This document shows positions 60,423 to 64,000 of a stretch of 64,000 nt of DNA, piece by piece. The notes under the pieces were generated by a model. That model saw only the letters and a program-made list of their open reading frames with translations. It did not search any database and was not told the origin of the DNA. The number at the start of each line of letters is the position of its first letter. Positions within the stretch are counted from its first letter, which is position 1. This DNA comes from Lachnospiraceae bacterium (lineage in GTDB: Bacteria; Bacillota; Clostridia; Lachnospirales; Lachnospiraceae), in contig SVEJ01000005.1 of NCBI GenBank assembly GCA_015057435.1, forward strand, positions 30,451-94,450. Reading direction: 5' to 3'. The translations under genes were made by a program, and so were the position numbers.

Positions 60423-60950
60423 TTATTTTTCTAAATCCAGCACAATTATATCCTCGTAAGGATTCGTTTTCGCCAGGCTTAATTTAGTGATTTTTCCCTC
60501 AAATGGTCCAAACTGATGTTGTAGCACCTCAAATGCTATCTGCATTTCATCTTTCGTTAGTTTCTTACCTATTGTTGTATGCGGCATCCAGCTAAAAGGT
60601 TGATAATATGGACTTAACCGAATTCCTTCTACTTGTTCTAGGCAAGAAGTGATTTTCTCTGATAATCCATGCAAATACACATTTAACACAGGTGACAGAT
60701 AAAGTACATAAGGTAAAAATGCACTGACAGATGTCCACTGTATGGTTTCTTGATGTAAACCAGAAACCGTCTGCTCCAGTAAAGGAATTACTTGTTGAAT
60801 TTCTTTACTTTCAAATGACGAAATAGTAATGTGTGGCGGAACTTTACCGTCCAACATATAAGTATTTCCGGTCTTTTTTGCCACTTGATTGATGTATTGC
60901 TGTATTCGGTTATTTGTTATCTCATCAAAGTATGCGGATATTAGATACAT
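60423..60950 (-). CDS. 2'-5' RNA ligase/phosphoesterase superfamily (2H) protein
   Basis: Two HxT/S motifs: PPHITISSF and MPHTTIGKKL. Confidence 0.85.
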   Translation of the reverse strand: MYLISAYFDEITNNRIQQYINQVAKKTGNTYMLDGKVPPHITISSFESKEIQQVIPLLEQTVSGLHQETIQWTSVSAFLPYVLYLSPVLNVYLHGLSEKITSCLEQVEGIRLSPYYQPFSWMPHTTIGKKLTKDEMQIAFEVLQHQFGPFEGKITKLSLAKTNPYEDIIVLDLEK

Positions 60951-60955
60951 GTGAA

Positions 60956-63610
60956 TTATTTCAACCTCTCTTGCAAATCACTAAGATAAAGCAATGCTTT
61001 CATCGGTGTTATATTGGATAAATCTAATGCTTTGATGTCTGCTACCACACTGGACTCTTCTGCATTTCCGAATAAGGACATCTGTCCTGCGGTATCCTTA
61101 GATTTCCCTTTGCTACCTTTGTTCTTAACAGATGCATCTTCTAATACTTTTGGCATAATATCTACCGCTGCAGTTACGTTAATATCGTGTTCCGAAAGCT
61201 CTGCTGAAATCTCCTTGGCTCTCGCTAGGACAACCTCTGGTACACCTGCAAGCTTTGCTACCTGAATACCATAGCTCTTATCTGCACCACCCTTGATAAT
61301 CTTACGAAGGAATACGATGTCATCTCCTGATTCCTTAACAGAAATACAGTAGTTGTTGACACCCTCTAGCTTACCTTCTAATTCAGTTAGTTCGTGATAA
61401 TGCGTTGCAAACAAAGTCTTTGCTCCTAATAAATCCATGGAGCTAATATATTCCACTACCGCCCAGGCGATAGATAAACCATCATACGTTGATGTTCCTC
61501 GGCCAATTTCATCTAATATCAGTAAGCTGTTAGCGGTTGCATTTCGAAGAATATTGGCAACTTCACTCATTTCTACCATAAATGTACTCTGTCCGGAAGC
61601 AAGATCATCTGATGCTCCCACACGAGTGAAAATACGGTCTACAATGCCAATATCTGCTGATGCAGCCGGAACATAGGAACCAATCTGCGCCATTAGTACA
61701 ATCAACGCAACTTGACGCATATAGGTGGATTTACCAGCCATATTCGGTCCCGTAATAATAGATACACGGTTCAAATCATTATCCAATACTGTATCATTCG
61801 TAATAAAGGAATCATTATCCAATACTTTTTCTACAACCGGATGTCTTCCATCCTTAATATCAATGCGCCCCTCTGTATTAATCGACGGTCTGACAAAATG
61901 ATTCTTCTCCGCTACGTATGCAAGGGATGCCAATGCATCTAGGTCTGCAATGATTTTTGCAGCTTTTTGCACACGTTTTACTTCTGCAGCAAGACTTTCC
62001 CTTACCGCAACAAACAAATCGTATTCTAAGCCGTATAAGCGGTCTTCCGCCCCTAATATCTTTCCTGCAATATCCTCTAACTCATCGGTAGAATAACGCT
62101 CAGAGTTTGCAAGTGTCTGCTTTCTGATAAAATGTTCCGGTACCAAATCTTTATATGAATTCGTTACGTCAAAGTAATAACCAAATACTTTATTGAATTT
62201 GATTTTCAAATTCTTGATTCCTGTTGCTTCGCGCTCTTTGGTTTCAAGGTCAATCAGCCATCCCTTACCGTCAGACTTCGCATTTTTTAACATATCAACA
62301 GTTTCATTGTAACCGTCCTTGATAATGCCGCCTTCTTTTACAAGGATTGGCGGTTCTTCTTGGATTGCGTCATCAATTGCTTTATGTAAGTCAATTAATT
62401 CATCTAAATCATTCTCATATTCAGCCAGGAGTCCTGTATCAAATTCTTTCAGTATACTGCGTACGTGTGGTAAAATTGCAATAGAATTCTTAAATGCAAT
62501 TAAATCCCTTGGATTCGCTGTTTTTAATGTAATACGTGTCATCAAACGTTCCAAATCATAGACAGCATTTAAGTATTCACGAAGCTCATCTCTCGTAATC
62601 ATAGAATTATTGAGATTCTCTATGGCATCGAGACGCTTTTCTATCATTTCCTTGCGAATACATGGTTGTTCAACCATAGAACGCAAAGTTCTTGCACCCA
62701 TAGCAGTCTTCGTCTTATCTAATACCCAAAGTAAGGAACCGCGCTTGTTCTTATCACGCATGGTCTCGCAAAGCTCTAGGTTTCTTCTAGATGCACTGTC
62801 AAGCACTACATAGTCCTCAACGTGATAGGTACTGATGTGATTAATGTGATCTACCGCACCTTTCTGGGTATCTTTCAGGTAATATAGCAAACAGCCCACT
62901 GAACGAACTGCTTGCGGGTAATCCTTAAGTCCCAAACCTTCTATATTCATCATATGGAATTGGTCTTTGATAAGACGCTCGTCCATGTCATAATCGTAAT
63001 ACCAGTCCTCCATGACAGAAATCATGGTATGTTCTTTCTCTCTCAAAGCTGACAAACTAACACCGATACTGCCCTGCTCATCCAATGAAACAGCTTCATT
63101 TACCAAAATTTCAACCGGAGTAAACTTAGAAATCTCATCCATTACCTTAGACATAGATTCTACTTCTGTGGTATAGAAATCACCGGTAGTAATATCTACA
63201 AAGGAAATTCCGTAAGTCTTATCATAATAAATGCTCATAAGATAGTTATTCTTCGTCTCGTTGAGACTTCCGGTACTCATATTGGTACCAGGTGTGACGA
63301 TCTTAACTACCTCACGTTTCACCAAACCTTTTGCTTGTTTCGGATCTTCTACCTGTTCGCAGATTGCAACCTTGTAACCTTTTTCCACAAGTCGGTTCAT
63401 GTAGTTTTCGTATGCATGAAATGGGATACCACACATTGGAGCACGTTCTTCCATACCGCAATCCTTACCGGTTAATGTGATTTCTAATTCTCTGGATGCA
63501 GTGATTGCATCCTCAAAGAACATTTCATAAAAATCACCTAAACGGTAGAATAGTATGCAGTCCTTGTACTCTTCTTTTGTTTTGCAGTACATTTCCATCA
63601 TTGGAGTCAT
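60956..63610 (-). CDS. mutS: DNA mismatch repair protein MutS
   Basis: MMEMYCKTKEEYKDCILFYRLGDFYEMFFEDA; TGPNMAGKSTYMRQVALIVLMAQIGSYVPA; DEIGRGTSTYDGLSIAWAV. Confidence 0.98.
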   Translation of the reverse strand: MTPMMEMYCKTKEEYKDCILFYRLGDFYEMFFEDAITASRELEITLTGKDCGMEERAPMCGIPFHAYENYMNRLVEKGYKVAICEQVEDPKQAKGLVKREVVKIVTPGTNMSTGSLNETKNNYLMSIYYDKTYGISFVDITTGDFYTTEVESMSKVMDEISKFTPVEILVNEAVSLDEQGSIGVSLSALREKEHTMISVMEDWYYDYDMDERLIKDQFHMMNIEGLGLKDYPQAVRSVGCLLYYLKDTQKGAVDHINHISTYHVEDYVVLDSASRRNLELCETMRDKNKRGSLLWVLDKTKTAMGARTLRSMVEQPCIRKEMIEKRLDAIENLNNSMITRDELREYLNAVYDLERLMTRITLKTANPRDLIAFKNSIAILPHVRSILKEFDTGLLAEYENDLDELIDLHKAIDDAIQEEPPILVKEGGIIKDGYNETVDMLKNAKSDGKGWLIDLETKEREATGIKNLKIKFNKVFGYYFDVTNSYKDLVPEHFIRKQTLANSERYSTDELEDIAGKILGAEDRLYGLEYDLFVAVRESLAAEVKRVQKAAKIIADLDALASLAYVAEKNHFVRPSINTEGRIDIKDGRHPVVEKVLDNDSFITNDTVLDNDLNRVSIITGPNMAGKSTYMRQVALIVLMAQIGSYVPAASADIGIVDRIFTRVGASDDLASGQSTFMVEMSEVANILRNATANSLLILDEIGRGTSTYDGLSIAWAVVEYISSMDLLGAKTLFATHYHELTELEGKLEGVNNYCISVKESGDDIVFLRKIIKGGADKSYGIQVAKLAGVPEVVLARAKEISAELSEHDINVTAAVDIMPKVLEDASVKNKGSKGKSKDTAGQMSLFGNAEESSVVADIKALDLSNITPMKALLYLSDLQERLK

Positions 63611-63660
63611 TGGTTTGTCCTCTTTCTTTATAATCGTTATTATTAATAAAATATCTTTTC

Positions 63661-63826
63661 TTAAATCAATCTAAACTTCTCTAGTCTATATAGCTGTTCT
63701 TCATCCATTCCTGCAATCGCCCCACATCCGATGATTTTAGAGCCATCACAAGCGTATTCTTAAAGTTTCGGCAATCATTTGCGCTGTTTCTATCGCATCA
63801 TCCTGATTGAACAATCTAATTTCCAT
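63661..63826 (-). pseudogene. Remnant of GNAT-family N-acetyltransferase
   Basis: Minus strand reads MEIRLFNQDDAIETAQMIAETLRIRL* then in another frame GSKIIGCGAIAGMDEEQLYRLEKFRLI*; GNAT-like N-terminus followed by a beta-strand motif, with the acetyl-CoA-binding core missing. Confidence 0.55.
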
Positions 63827-63916
63827 TTTTAACCCTCGCTCAACTTCAAATTCTTGCATGCTTTCAACTCTTCACTAAGCTGAAATTTTCTGTTCTCATT
63901 ACTATCTTAGAACATA

Positions 63917-64000
63917 TCAAGAATCCTCGCCATCTATGTATCTACGCTCACCCCACCATCCAGGAACCAGCTCGCCTAATGTAATGGTTTTTCTTGTTTT
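63917..64000 (-). CDS. C-terminal end of an unidentified protein (partial, or part of the decayed locus)
   Basis: Open frame from window edge: KTRKTITLGELVPGWWGERRYIDGEDS*. Confidence 0.25.
   Translation of the reverse strand, partial: KTRKTITLGELVPGWWGERRYIDGEDS

Overview
This 64 kb window is a low-GC Firmicutes chromosome segment, most like Lachnospiraceae by gene content and order (inference, not searched). It is dense and mostly housekeeping. The left part (to about 32.4 kb) is mainly on + strand: FliK-like/FlhB-C-like, yraN, pgeF, der-plsY-gpsA, plsX-rnc-smc-ftsY, threonine ammonia-lyase, ACT/UPF0210 pair, radical SAM/DUF2344, RNase G-like, rplU-prp-rpmA-obgE-yhbY-nadD-yqeK-rsfS. The right part (from about 39.6 kb) is mainly on - strand: rluD, lspA, divIVA, sepF, yggS, mgsA, rodA, minCDE, PBP2, mreCD, miaA, mutL and mutS. 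The least ordinary segment is 32.4-39.6 kb. It holds lexA divergent from a LysM/YneA-like gene with several LexA-box-like operators on a consensus promoter. It also holds a 1050-aa thioester/Cna-B-type surface protein without a visible LPXTG signal, translationally overlapping a sortase-like protein whose usual catalytic Arg position appears to be Asp, then a XerS-like recombinase. Other points of interest are perfect inverted repeats in 5' regions (1669-1723, 6723-6774, 17641-17664), in-frame minisatellites in divIVA and mutL, two extra genes between mutS and mutL, and a decayed GNAT gene at the right edge. I saw no rRNA, tRNA, CRISPR array, transposon or prophage.
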